The position numbers and the translations under genes are program-made. The notes under the pieces are model-generated. The model saw nothing but the letters and a program-made list of their open reading frames with translations. It had not been told where the DNA came from and searched no databases. A stretch of 64,000 nt of DNA from JAEYXS01 sp943367715 (GTDB taxonomy: Bacteria > Verrucomicrobiota > Verrucomicrobiia > Limisphaerales > JAEYXS01). This document shows, piece by piece, positions 1 to 7,898 of this stretch. Numbering within the stretch: position 1 is the stretch's first letter; the number at the start of each line of letters is the position of its first letter. The stretch covers positions 1 through 64,000 of the forward strand of contig CALRJY020000020.1 of NCBI GenBank assembly GCA_943367715.1, written 5' to 3'.

Positions 1-157
1 TAGCAACCAGTCCACCCTCACCGGACCAAACCCTCGCCAGCCACTCCACAAAGAAACGCAGTGCGGTAGGGCGAGACTCCGTCGAGCCCTGATCTTTTCC
101 GTCAAGGCACCGTGAAATCCACGCACCACCACCGTCGAAGCACACGACCTTCTCTTC

Positions 158-193
158 CCTCTCCCTTCAATAGGGAGAGGGCTGGGGTGAGGG
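158..193. repeat. Palindromic intergenic repeat, family A, copy 1
   Basis: CCTCTCCCT and AGGGAGAGG form a 9-bp stem around a 5-nt loop, followed by the tail GCTGGGGTGAGGG. The same stem-plus-tail layout recurs at 1697-1731 and 4131-4168, so this is a dispersed REP-like element and not a one-off hairpin. No transposase is nearby. Confidence 0.85.
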
Positions 194-523
194 TTGAGCG
201 CGCCAAGCGTCTATAAAACGCCCAGGGCCTCCCCTCACAAGAGGAAGTCGAACTTCGACCGACCTGCATTCCCTTTAGGGAACTATGTCAAAGAACAATG
301 AAACCATCCGACCCCTGTGCGGCATCGTTTCCTCCCTCCCTACGATTGAGAGTTCAGATTGAGCGTAAGTCCCTGACCCGGCCGGTTCCGCAGTGGCTAC
401 TAGAGATTCCCCGGTCTGGTCATAACCTATGACGACCGACGTCCCTTTCACCCTCCGGCTTACGAGCCCCGATCCATACGCCCGACACCAACACATATCC
501 TACGAGAACAGACTTCCATCTCC

Positions 524-551
524 CTCTCCTCCATCGATAGATGGAGGAGAG
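524..551. repeat. Perfect 12-bp inverted repeat
   Basis: The arms CTCTCCTCCATC and GATGGAGGAGAG flank the 4-nt spacer GATA. There is no T-run on either side, so it is not a typical intrinsic terminator. It is probably another short palindromic intergenic element. A related CCCCTCCT/AGGAGGGG hairpin occurs at 18631-18648. Confidence 0.7.
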
Positions 552-1061
552 GAGGCACTGAACTTCCGCGCCTCTGGGCAGCCGAACATCGGCCTTCTCC
601 CCTCGAACCTGTCTCTTAACGGTTCCATAAGGATCGCCATCTCCCCGCCAACGCAGGACACAATAATGCCAATGCACCATCATGCTTGATGACTTTGAGG
701 ATTCGGAGGCTGCCTATTCTCTGAAAGAGCCAACCACCACTCCTCTCCTTTACCAGCAGCGAGCTGCCAGCACTGAAAATAATCTCAGATTTCTTGCAAT
801 TCCGCCATCACTTTTCGCTAAAATTTGTATCGCAAACCGAACTGTTTCATTCCCAATAGATTGCAAAAACCCTTCATGGCGTAACTCGCAATTTTACTTT
901 TCGTTTTCATTAAGCCCGATTGTTCGAACTCCAAAAATCATGTCCTGTTGCCCTAGTTCCTCTTTAGCGCTTTTAGCGTGGTTGGCGGGCTAGAGTTCTC
1001 CCCTTTGAGCGCTGGAAGTTGGACAGCTTTCCTCGTTTCTGTTGAACTTCTTCCCGTCGCC

Positions 1062-1526
1062 ATGTTCACCCGATACTTCCATCTCCGAAAAACCCGAGCC
1101 CACGCCTCCGCTGGCCAATGGGAAGAAGTCTTCCGCATTTTGGCTCAGGAGAAACTCACCGGCGCTGAACGCGGCAATTTTATCGAAGCTGCCCTTCGTC
1201 AGCACCATGATGATATCGCTCTGCGGTTGTTTCAGATGCCTGGGGTCGCTATTGAATCCGAAACCAGCCTCGCTCATCTCGCCACACTGATGAACTGCCC
1301 CTTGTTCCTTGAAGCGATTTTATCCGCCGGGGAAGACGTTCATAAACCCAATGCCGATGAGATCACACTTTTGGAAATGGCCAGCTTCAAAGGCCACCTC
1401 GTATGCTTGGACATCATCATCCGCTACGGAGCCACTGCGGATGATTGGTCCTCCACCGTCTTTCGCAATCTCACTGATGAAGTGAAGGCTCGATTGAATC
1501 GTTTGGGCGTTAAGACAAATGATTGA
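1062..1526 (+). CDS. Ankyrin-repeat-like protein, function unknown
   Basis: A 154-residue protein if the ATG at 1062 is used; an in-frame ATG at 978 would add 28 residues of unlikely composition. About residues 70-130 resemble two degenerate ankyrin repeats (the segments ETSLAHLATLMN and ITLLEMASFKGH, each followed by a helix ending in LSAGED or IRYGAT). Ankyrin repeats mediate protein binding, so no enzymatic role is implied. There is no signal peptide. It lies 80 bp before the long open frame of the sulfatase and is probably transcribed independently. The ankyrin call is moderate; partners are unknown. Confidence 0.65.
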   Translation: MFTRYFHLRKTRAHASAGQWEEVFRILAQEKLTGAERGNFIEAALRQHHDDIALRLFQMPGVAIESETSLAHLATLMNCPLFLEAILSAGEDVHKPNADEITLLEMASFKGHLVCLDIIIRYGATADDWSSTVFRNLTDEVKARLNRLGVKTND

Positions 1527-1696
1527 ACCTTTCCCCAAACCTGTTGAAATCAGTTCGTAACCCCGGACGCGCCCGCCGCGTCAAATCCATGGACTCAAGC
1601 ACGTTATGCCAAACCCGAATTCCGCCACCTGGCCTGTCCAGAACATCATCGAAGTTCAGACACCATCCCTTTGGCATCAAAGCGGCAAATGTTTCT

Positions 1697-1731
1697 CCCT
1701 CTCCCCAAGGGAGAGGGCAGGGGTGAGGGGG
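1697..1731. repeat. Family A repeat copy 2, overlapping the start of the sulfatase gene
   Basis: CCCTCTCCC and GGGAGAGGG pair across a short CAA loop, followed by CAGGGGTGAGGGGG. The AGGGAGAGGG arm resembles a strong Shine-Dalgarno sequence, and a GTG at 1723 inside the tail is in frame with the sulfatase signal peptide, so the repeat may provide the translation start of that gene. Confidence 0.85.
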
Positions 1732-3312
1732 AAGGGAGCATCCATTAGCAGATTTGGTTTAATCTTCGCGTTGCTGCTGGGTGTTCTCAGCAACATCTCC
1801 CACGCCGCCGAAAAGACCCGCCCCAACATCCTCCTCATCTTCTCGGACGACCACGCCTACGGAGCCATCAGCGCCTACGGTTCCAAATTTAACAAAACCC
1901 CGAACATCGACCGCCTCGCCAAAGAAGGCACCCTCTTTAACCGCTGCTACGTCGGCAACTCCATCTGCGGTCCCAGCCGCGCCGCCATCCTCAGCGGCAA
2001 ATACAGCCACCTGAACGGCTTCGTGCGCAACGGCAACAAATTCGACGGCTCCCAACCCACCTTCCCGAAATACATGCAGGCCGCCGGTTACCAAACCGCC
2101 GTCATCGGCAAATGGCATTTGGAAACCGATCCCACCGGCTTCGACTACTGGAACATCCTCGTGGGGCAGGGGCCGTACTACAATCCGCCCATGATCGAGA
2201 ACGGCGTCCGCAAACCCCACACCGGCTACACCACCGAGATCATCACCGACTACACCCTCGATTGGCTGAAGAACAAGCGCGACCAGAGCAAGCCCTTCGT
2301 CATGATGTATCAGCACAAATCTCCCCATCGCAACTGGCAGCCCGCCCCCGCCTACTTCGATCACTATAAGGACACCAAGTTCCCCGAACCCGCCACGCTC
2401 TTCGATAACTACTCCGGCCGCGGCAAACCCGAGCGCACCCAGGACATGACCATCGAGAAGACCATGACCGATGAAGACCTGAAACTCGTCGCCCCCCGGA
2501 ATCTCAATCCCGAACAACTCAAAGTCTGGAACGCCTTCTACGAACCCCAGAACGAAGAGTTCAAAAAACTGAACCTGCAAGGTGAAGACCTCATCCGCTG
2601 GAAATACCAGCGCTACATGAAAGACTACCTCCGCTGCGTGGACGCCATGGATGACCAGATCGGTCGCGTCCTGAATTACCTCGATGAATCCGGCCTCGCG
2701 AAAAACACCATCGTCATCTACGCCTCCGATCAAGGCTTTTACCTCGGCGAACACGGCTGGTTCGATAAACGCTGGATCTACGAGGAATCCGTGAAAACCC
2801 CTTTCATCGTCCGCTGGCCCGGTGTCACCAAGCCCGGCACCGTGAATAACGACATGATCTCCATCCTCGACCTCCCCGAAACCTTTCTCGATGCCGCCGG
2901 ACTGCCCATCCCCGCCGACATGCAAGGCAAGAGCCTAGTCCCGGTATTGAAAGGCCAGACCCCGAAAGACTGGCGCACCAGTTGGTACTACCACTACTAC
3001 GAATACCCCGGCGCCCACAGCGTCCGCCGCCACTACGGCGTCATCACCGATCAATACAAACTCTTCCACTTCTACGAAAAAGACGTCAACGAATGGCGCC
3101 TCATCGACCTAAAGAAAGACCCCAACGAACTCACCGACCAATACGGCAAACCCGCCTACGCCAAAATCCAAGCCGACCTAAAAACCGAGCTAGACCGCCT
3201 CCGCAAAGAACTAAAAGTCACCTCCGAAGACCCCCCGCAAGCCGGCGCCCAAGCCGACCCCGACGCCCAACCCAAAGCCAAAGCAAAAGGCAAAAACAAA
3301 GCCAAGGAATGA
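1723..3312 (+). CDS. Secreted type I sulfatase (arylsulfatase family)
   Basis: A 529-residue formylglycine-dependent sulfatase. The key motif CGPSR is at about residue 82 and is followed by AAILSGKY; its Cys would be oxidised to formylglycine. Other family marks are the metal-binding FSDDHAY near residue 40, GKWHLE, and HKSPH, with the second metal site in ASDQGFYLGEHG. An N-terminal hydrophobic segment (SRFGLIFALLLG, ending HAA) is a signal peptide, so it should act in the periplasm or outside. The C-terminus is a Lys/Ala-rich tail. The open frame runs back to an ATG at 1606, but those 39 residues are encoded by repeat sequence; the in-frame GTG at 1723 behind AGGGAGAGGG is preferred. The likely substrate is a sulfated polysaccharide; the exact one cannot be told. 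Confidence 0.93.
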   Translation: MRGKGASISRFGLIFALLLGVLSNISHAAEKTRPNILLIFSDDHAYGAISAYGSKFNKTPNIDRLAKEGTLFNRCYVGNSICGPSRAAILSGKYSHLNGFVRNGNKFDGSQPTFPKYMQAAGYQTAVIGKWHLETDPTGFDYWNILVGQGPYYNPPMIENGVRKPHTGYTTEIITDYTLDWLKNKRDQSKPFVMMYQHKSPHRNWQPAPAYFDHYKDTKFPEPATLFDNYSGRGKPERTQDMTIEKTMTDEDLKLVAPRNLNPEQLKVWNAFYEPQNEEFKKLNLQGEDLIRWKYQRYMKDYLRCVDAMDDQIGRVLNYLDESGLAKNTIVIYASDQGFYLGEHGWFDKRWIYEESVKTPFIVRWPGVTKPGTVNNDMISILDLPETFLDAAGLPIPADMQGKSLVPVLKGQTPKDWRTSWYYHYYEYPGAHSVRRHYGVITDQYKLFHFYEKDVNEWRLIDLKKDPNELTDQYGKPAYAKIQADLKTELDRLRKELKVTSEDPPQAGAQADPDAQPKAKAKGKNKAKE

Positions 3313-3328
3313 GTGAAGCGCGCAGCGC

Positions 3329-3490
3329 GGAGCGTAGTGGGACAGGCGCCACCGCCTGTCCAATCTCTCCATCGGAGCGCCGAGCTCGGCCTGCTTTAGT
3401 GGAGCGTGGGCGCCTCGCCCACAGCAACGTCCCTAAGCAAAAGCAGCACTCGAAACCAATGGAGCGCGAGTTGTCTCAACTCGCAGCAAC
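3329..3490. repeat. Cluster of four GGAGCG-headed hairpin repeats (family B)
   Basis: Four units follow each other in the gap after the sulfatase gene: at 3329, 3374, 3401 and 3461. Each begins GGAGCG and then carries a different perfect stem: GACAGGCG/CGCCTGTC, GCCGAG/CTCGGC, GTGGGCG/CGCCCAC and GCGAGTTG/CAACTCGC. The last two end AGCAAC. The flanks are constant and the stem words vary with pairing preserved. Further members are at 7772-7801 and 28375-28395. Confidence 0.85.
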
Positions 3491-3523
3491 TTCCGCGAGC
3501 CATTCAGTATCAACAAACTTAGT

Positions 3524-4000
3524 GTGACAAAAACTCCCATCCTACTCCTGATTTTAGCTTTGTGCCTCGTCGGCTGCACCGGTGAGAGCACCAGTCCGCC
3601 ACCCGGAGTGTCATCCACTATTCGAAAAGTCGGCGGCCCTCAGCTTCGCAAAGACGCCGAAAGCGTTGCCGCTTTTGCCGCTGCTCAAAAATCTCCCAAC
3701 CCGCCTGGCGTCAAAGGGATCCCGGAATCTCTTTGGACAGATTCCATCCGCAAACTGAACCCGAAATCCGTTTACTACGGAACGGATTCACTGACCATCG
3801 TGACCGCTGAATCAGATAGATATTCCAACGGCATCAACGTTTATTTTCCCGGTCGCGAACGTGATAAAGGGACGTCAGCGGGCCAATTCCTTGGTGGAGG
3901 CAGCGGCTACGGCGAATACGCCATCGAAGACGGCATCACCTGGTATTGGTCTAAGAAACGTTTTAAGGCACCTTCACCAGTATCATCACAAAACCCTTAG
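3524..4000 (+). CDS. Small lipoprotein, function unknown
   Basis: A 158-residue protein starting with GTG at 3524. Residues 1-18 form a lipoprotein signal (hydrophobic LLLILALCL followed by lipobox LVGC), so it should be anchored in the outer or inner membrane. The mature part is unrecognised; it has a Ser/Pro linker and then a compact region with FFPGRER-like and Gly-rich GGGSGYGEY segments. It sits between the sulfatase and the sialidase-like gene, each separated by repeats, so co-transcription is uncertain. I do not assign a function. Confidence 0.75.
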   Translation: MTKTPILLLILALCLVGCTGESTSPPPGVSSTIRKVGGPQLRKDAESVAAFAAAQKSPNPPGVKGIPESLWTDSIRKLNPKSVYYGTDSLTIVTAESDRYSNGINVYFPGRERDKGTSAGQFLGGGSGYGEYAIEDGITWYWSKKRFKAPSPVSSQNP

Positions 4001-4130
4001 CCCCACTCTCGCAAGCTGGTAGGGCCGGGCGGCTCGCCCCGATGCAGCGTCGGGTTCTCAGTCGGCCGCCGCCGAATCACCTGCCCACTCAAATCACACC
4101 AGCACCTAATAACGCCCACCGCATCCACCA

Positions 4131-4168
4131 CCCTCGCCCCCTCGGGGGAGAGGGCCGGGGTGAGGGGG
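4131..4168. repeat. Family A repeat copy 3
   Basis: CCCTCGCCCC and GGGGGAGAGGG form an imperfect stem followed by CCGGGGTGAGGGGG. It ends 32 bp before the start codon at 4201. This is the second of three copies that lie immediately upstream of an exported glycan-degrading type enzyme. Confidence 0.8.
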
Positions 4169-4200
4169 CATACGGCAACTGAACAGCATAACATTTCAAA

Positions 4201-5439
4201 ATGAAAAAGATGTTTCCTCAATATCTGTTCCTGTTCTTTTCCCTCTCCCTCCACGCCGCCGAAACCATCTCCCCCGAAGTCACCATCATCCCCAACCCCG
4301 GCCCCGCCTTTTCCGACTCCCACCGCACCTGGCAGGGCATCCCCAGCATCGCCCACACCCCCGGCGGTAAACTCGTCGTCGCGTGGTATTCCGGTGGCGA
4401 CCGCGAAGGCAGTCCGGAGAACTACTGCCTCCTTTCCGTCAGCCCCGATACCAACCGCACCTGGTCCGCACCCGTGCTGGTAGTGCAGGGGACCAAAGGT
4501 GTCCGCACCGGAGAACCACTCCCATGGCTCGATCCCGCTGGCCGCCTCTGGCTCTTCTGGAACCACATCCATCCTGATAAAGCCCATCGCGGCACCTGGG
4601 CCATCCGCTGTGATAACCCGGACGCCGCACAGATGACCTGGACCACCCCGCAATTCATCGGCAACGGCATCGTCCTCAGCAAACCCATCGTCACCACGAA
4701 AGGCGAATGGCTCGCGCCCTTGGACGTTCGTAACGACACTCCGCTCGCCACCCAGATCGGCAAGAACCGCGCTGGCGTCATCGTCTCCACGGATAAAGGC
4801 GTCACGTGGACCTGGCGCGGCGGCTGGCAACTCCCCGAAGACCTCCACGACTTCGATGAACACTGTATTGTCGAACGCAAAGACGGCTCCCTCTGGGCCA
4901 TCCTCCGCCTGAAAGGCGGCCTGCGCCAAAGCACGTCCACCGACGGCGGCAAAACCTGGATCGCCCCCACCGCCTTTCTGGAAGGTGCCCGCACCCGCGC
5001 CTACCTTGGCAAACTCGCCTCCGGCCGCTACCTCATGCTCTATCACGACGGCCCCGGCAAAGAGACGAAGGATGGGATGAGCTACCGCCGCGAACACCTC
5101 ACCGCCTTCCTCTCCGAAGACGAAGGCAAGACCTGGAAAAAGAAACTCCTCCTCGATCCCCGCAACCGCGTCAGCTACCCGGACGCCACCCAAACCCCCG
5201 ACGGCCGCATCTGGCTCACCTACGACTACGCCCGTTACCTGACCGGGTGCAAAGAAGTCCTGACCTTGGGCATCACCGAAGAAGACATCCTAAAAAACCG
5301 CGCCCTTCCCACACCCACGCTAGTCAACCGCGCCACCGCCTACGGCAACATCCAAGAAAAAGAGGGAGACGCCAGTAACGAAGAAAAAATGCGCGACAAG
5401 GCGAACAAAGTGTTGCTTAAATCAGGAAAGGCGATGTAA
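4201..5439 (+). CDS. Secreted BNR-repeat, sialidase-like glycoside hydrolase
   Basis: A 412-residue protein with a signal peptide (residues 1-20, ending LHAA). Three Asp-box (BNR) motifs of the type S-x-D-x-G-x-T-W are visible: STDKGVTW, STDGGKTW and SEDEGKTW, which marks a six-bladed beta-propeller of the sialidase/neuraminidase superfamily. The N-terminal motif reads QGIPSIAHTPGG, where true exo-sialidases have RIP, so the first catalytic Arg is missing and sialic acid cleavage is doubtful. It may act on another sugar. Together with the sulfatase upstream it suggests breakdown of host- or algae-derived glycans. Product length is complete; the stop is followed closely by the A+T-rich gene pair. 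Confidence 0.85.
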   Translation: MKKMFPQYLFLFFSLSLHAAETISPEVTIIPNPGPAFSDSHRTWQGIPSIAHTPGGKLVVAWYSGGDREGSPENYCLLSVSPDTNRTWSAPVLVVQGTKGVRTGEPLPWLDPAGRLWLFWNHIHPDKAHRGTWAIRCDNPDAAQMTWTTPQFIGNGIVLSKPIVTTKGEWLAPLDVRNDTPLATQIGKNRAGVIVSTDKGVTWTWRGGWQLPEDLHDFDEHCIVERKDGSLWAILRLKGGLRQSTSTDGGKTWIAPTAFLEGARTRAYLGKLASGRYLMLYHDGPGKETKDGMSYRREHLTAFLSEDEGKTWKKKLLLDPRNRVSYPDATQTPDGRIWLTYDYARYLTGCKEVLTLGITEEDILKNRALPTPTLVNRATAYGNIQEKEGDASNEEKMRDKANKVLLKSGKAM

Positions 5440-5462
5440 GCACGGCTGCTGGAAATTATTTT

Positions 5463-5969
5463 ATGGAAACAGATCCTGTGATTAAAGCTAAAGGGGATGA
5501 AGGTGAAGCGGCTCTCAATAAATGGTTTCAAGACAACAACCTTTGCTACTTATTTATTTCACAAGATTCCAGTTCTTTTGCTTCTTTGTTTCGAGATACC
5601 ATCAAGCGGCCAGATTTTCTCCTGTTAATTGAGTCCGTAGGATTAATTGCTGTTGACGCCAAGAACTACAAGCGGTCAGGTGGGGTGTACACGCTTAAGT
5701 TAGAAGAGGAACTTGTTCGAGTTTTGACCTTTGAACGTCTTTTTCGCATTCCTGTTTGGTATGCATATCGAGGCAAAAACGACAACGAATGGTACTGGAT
5801 CAGTGGGCTCAAGGCCTTAGAAGTCGGAGTGCGACGGAACAATACGAAGAAAAATGAGGAATTTTTAGCGATTAAACTTGAGCATTTTGCTGCAATCACT
5901 AGCGGGGATGATATCGGTAAACTTTACACCCAGCGTCATTCGAGCCTTAAGAATTTAAAAGTGAAGTAA
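5463..5969 (+). CDS. PD-(D/E)xK nuclease-like protein, possible DNA defence or repair nuclease
   Basis: A 168-residue protein with the residue pattern of the restriction-endonuclease fold: GDEGE near residue 11-15 (helix with E14), RPDFLLL (D51) and LIAVDAKNYK (D65-A-K67), which together match E...PD...(D/E)xK. Length and order resemble NERD/Mrr-like nuclease domains standing alone. DNA here is A+T-rich (5521-5580 counts 19 of 60 G+C; 4801-4860 in the preceding gene counts 39 of 60), so it was probably acquired by transfer. It ends 12 bp before the next gene of the same composition. No methylase or other defence gene is adjacent. Nuclease activity is inferred from motifs only. Confidence 0.6.
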   Translation: METDPVIKAKGDEGEAALNKWFQDNNLCYLFISQDSSSFASLFRDTIKRPDFLLLIESVGLIAVDAKNYKRSGGVYTLKLEEELVRVLTFERLFRIPVWYAYRGKNDNEWYWISGLKALEVGVRRNNTKKNEEFLAIKLEHFAAITSGDDIGKLYTQRHSSLKNLKVK

Positions 5970-5981
5970 CCTGAATTTCTG

Positions 5982-6446
5982 ATGAATATTTTGCCTAAGT
6001 GTGAAGTTTGCGGTTGTTCGATATCTCTGTTTCTCATTGATTTGGTATGCGAGCCGTGCAGTCAAGAGATGAGGCGTTTGATAGAGGAGCGAGAAAGACA
6101 AGAAGCACAGAGGAAAAAGATTGATGAGCTGAAAATTGAGCAAGAAAGACTCGCCAAAGTGGAAGAAGTATCCTCCAAACTTAGGCATCAGTTGGCGCTT
6201 CTGATAGCGGGAAGATTGAACTGTTTCGTTATGGTTAATTTCGATTCGCCTGGAAAATTAGATTCGGCCCTTCTGGTTGATGTTAAGGATTCGCATTTTA
6301 CGGTTAAATCTGGTGCTCTTTTAATGCATTTTCCTTTTCAGCAGATTCTGCATGTTTATGAGCTTAATGACACGATGTATATTCGTGTTAACCAACTGAT
6401 TATTTATGAAGGTGGAACTTCATATGGGGTTTCGGTCTCAGTTTAG
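5982..6446 (+). CDS. Zinc-ribbon and coiled-coil protein, partner of the nuclease-like gene
   Basis: A 154-residue protein with an N-terminal Cys cluster (C7, C10, C12 and C23, C26; pattern CEVCGC...CEPC) typical of a small zinc ribbon. It is followed by a charged, Glu/Lys/Arg-rich helix of about 45 residues (about 27-70) likely to form a coiled coil, and a C-terminal beta-rich part of unknown family. It shares the low G+C and tight spacing of the nuclease-like gene, so the two probably form one transcription unit and arrived together. It could be a nucleic-acid-binding or dimerising partner. I do not recognise the family. Confidence 0.6.
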   Translation: MNILPKCEVCGCSISLFLIDLVCEPCSQEMRRLIEERERQEAQRKKIDELKIEQERLAKVEEVSSKLRHQLALLIAGRLNCFVMVNFDSPGKLDSALLVDVKDSHFTVKSGALLMHFPFQQILHVYELNDTMYIRVNQLIIYEGGTSYGVSVSV

Positions 6447-6475
6447 TTGTTGAGTTTCCAAGTTTAGACCGTGCC

Positions 6476-6600
6476 TAAGTTGAACGCCAACGGCGTTCTC
6501 TCCCAAAGCCCAACGTTGGCCCGCACCAGCGGGGCTACGTTGGGTAAACGCACCTCCAATCGATCTACCCCAACGGGGTTGCGTCCAATCCACGAAACCC
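6476..6600. repeat. Compound palindromic repeat (family C)
   Basis: Three palindromic units are packed in 120 bp. GAACGCC/GGCGTTC is at 6482-6498. CCCAACGT (6509-6516) pairs with ACGTTGGG (6537-6544) around an inner CCCGC/GCGGG stem. A CCCC-AA-CGGGG element lies near 6568. It fills the gap between the A+T-rich pair and the end of mnmA and may end transcription from both sides, although no T-run is present. Confidence 0.75.
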
Positions 6601-6601
6601 C

Positions 6602-7717
6602 TCAATTCCCCGCCACACTCGCCGCCCTCTTATGCACCATAATCCACCCCCCACCCACAACGAGGTCCTCCTGATAAAACACACACGCCTGGCCCGGCGT
6701 CACTGCGCGTTGCGGTGTGTGTAACTTCACCCGCGCCGTGCCGTCCGCCTGCGGATACACCGTCGCCATCGCGCCCGGATGATTGTAACGGATCTTCGCC
6801 ATCGCCTCGAAAGGCTCCGGCGGCTTCTCGAACGGGATCCAGTTGCAATACTGCACCGTGAACTCATCCCGCTCCAGCAAGGTATCATCCCCCACGATCA
6901 CCCGATTCGTCTCCGCATCCAGCTCAATCACATACAGCGGCTTCGCCGAAGAAATCCCCAATCCCTTCCGCTGCCCGATGGTGTAAAACGCGATGCCATC
7001 ATGCTCGCCCAGCTTCGTGCCATACACATCCACGATATCCCCGCGCGATTTGTCCACCAGCTTCGCCTCTTGGAGAAAGCGCCCGTAATTATTATCCGGC
7101 ACGAAGCAGATCTCCATGCTCTCCTCCTTGTCCGCCGTTTTGAGATTGCACGAACGCGCCACCTCCCGCGTATCACTCTTCGTATGTTCACCCAACGGAA
7201 ACATCGCTCGCGAAAGCTGGTCCTGCCGCAGCGAGAAGAGGAAGTAGCTCTGATCCTTCTTCATGTCCTTGCCGCGTTTCAACAACGTGCGCCCCGTCAC
7301 CGGGTCTTTCTCCAACCGCGCAAAATGTCCCGTGGCGATGAACTCCGCGCCCAATTGCCGCGCTCGTTCCAGCAACGTGCCGAACTTCAGATGCTGGTTG
7401 CACATCACACACGGATTCGGCGTACGCCCGGACTTATACTCATCCGCAAAATACTGGATCACCTTCTTCTGGAAATCCGCCGACTCATCGATGAGATAGT
7501 AGGGCACCCCCAGCTTGTGACACACCGCCCGCGCATCCATTACCGCCTGCGGCCCGCAGCACTTGTCCTCCGCCCGCGAGACGCAATCCTGCGGCCAGAG
7601 CTTGAGCGTCACCCCCACGACGTCGAAGCCCTGCTCAATAAGCAAAGCCGCCGTGGCGGAGGAATCCACTCCACCGCTCATCCCCACCAAGATCCGCGTC
7701 TTCTTCACCAACGACAT
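6602..7717 (-). CDS. mnmA: tRNA-uridine 2-sulfurtransferase MnmA
   Basis: A 371-residue enzyme that thiolates U34 of tRNA-Lys, -Glu and -Gln using ATP and sulfur relayed from a persulfide donor. The PP-loop SGGVDSS is near the N-terminus. The catalytic Cys pair is visible in PNPCVMCN and in MEICFVPD, with the conserved TIGQRKGLG further on. The C-terminal beta domain is complete. The start is taken as MSLVKKTRILVGM at 7717; an upstream ATG at 7753 would add 12 unconserved residues. It stands alone and is divergent from anmK, with a hairpin repeat between them. Confidence 0.97.
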   Translation of the reverse strand: MSLVKKTRILVGMSGGVDSSATAALLIEQGFDVVGVTLKLWPQDCVSRAEDKCCGPQAVMDARAVCHKLGVPYYLIDESADFQKKVIQYFADEYKSGRTPNPCVMCNQHLKFGTLLERARQLGAEFIATGHFARLEKDPVTGRTLLKRGKDMKKDQSYFLFSLRQDQLSRAMFPLGEHTKSDTREVARSCNLKTADKEESMEICFVPDNNYGRFLQEAKLVDKSRGDIVDVYGTKLGEHDGIAFYTIGQRKGLGISSAKPLYVIELDAETNRVIVGDDTLLERDEFTVQYCNWIPFEKPPEPFEAMAKIRYNHPGAMATVYPQADGTARVKLHTPQRAVTPGQACVFYQEDLVVGGGWIMVHKRAASVAGN

Positions 7718-7771
7718 AGCCGGACAGTATAGGGGATGAAGAGCCGAGGGCAAGGACGTGGTTTTGCCTGT

Positions 7772-7801
7772 GGAGCGCGGGTTGTCTCAACCCGCAGCAA
7801 C
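7772..7801. repeat. Family B hairpin repeat between mnmA and anmK
   Basis: GGAGC, then GCGGGTTG-TCT-CAACCCGC, then AGCAAC. It is identical to the copy at 3461-3490 except for one stem pair, where A-T has become G-C on both arms. That compensatory change supports a folded single-stranded form. Confidence 0.88.
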
Positions 7802-7898
7802 CTCCATACTTCCGTAGCGCCCTTGATTTCATTAAAGCTATCACCTGCCCCGTCTCCAAGTCCTTGTGAACAAACCGTCTCTGCGTTAGAAACAACCC

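Larger units (their letters stand above)
1..1061. other. Stretch without a recognisable gene
   Basis: No convincing gene is seen. Short open frames (about 429-689 and 682-993 on plus) have no recognisable domain and odd composition. The region holds one copy of the CCCTCTCC-type palindromic repeat (158-193) and a perfect 12-bp inverted repeat (524-551). The part from about 760 to 960 is more A+T-rich than its surroundings and may include the promoter of the ankyrin-like gene, but no promoter can be named with confidence. Confidence 0.6.

Noticed and set aside
429..993. Short plus-strand frames in the 5-prime gap
   Set aside because: No domain, no ribosome-binding site, odd residue mix, and overlap with palindromic repeats.
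1759..5193. Long minus-strand open frames of about 390 codons opposite the sulfatase and the sialidase-like genes
   Set aside because: They mirror G+C-rich third positions of real genes and encode Gly/Val/Ala-rich sequences with no domain.
6779..7732. Plus-strand frame of 317 codons opposite mnmA
   Set aside because: It is the complement of the conserved mnmA frame; Arg/His/Leu-rich composition without any motif.
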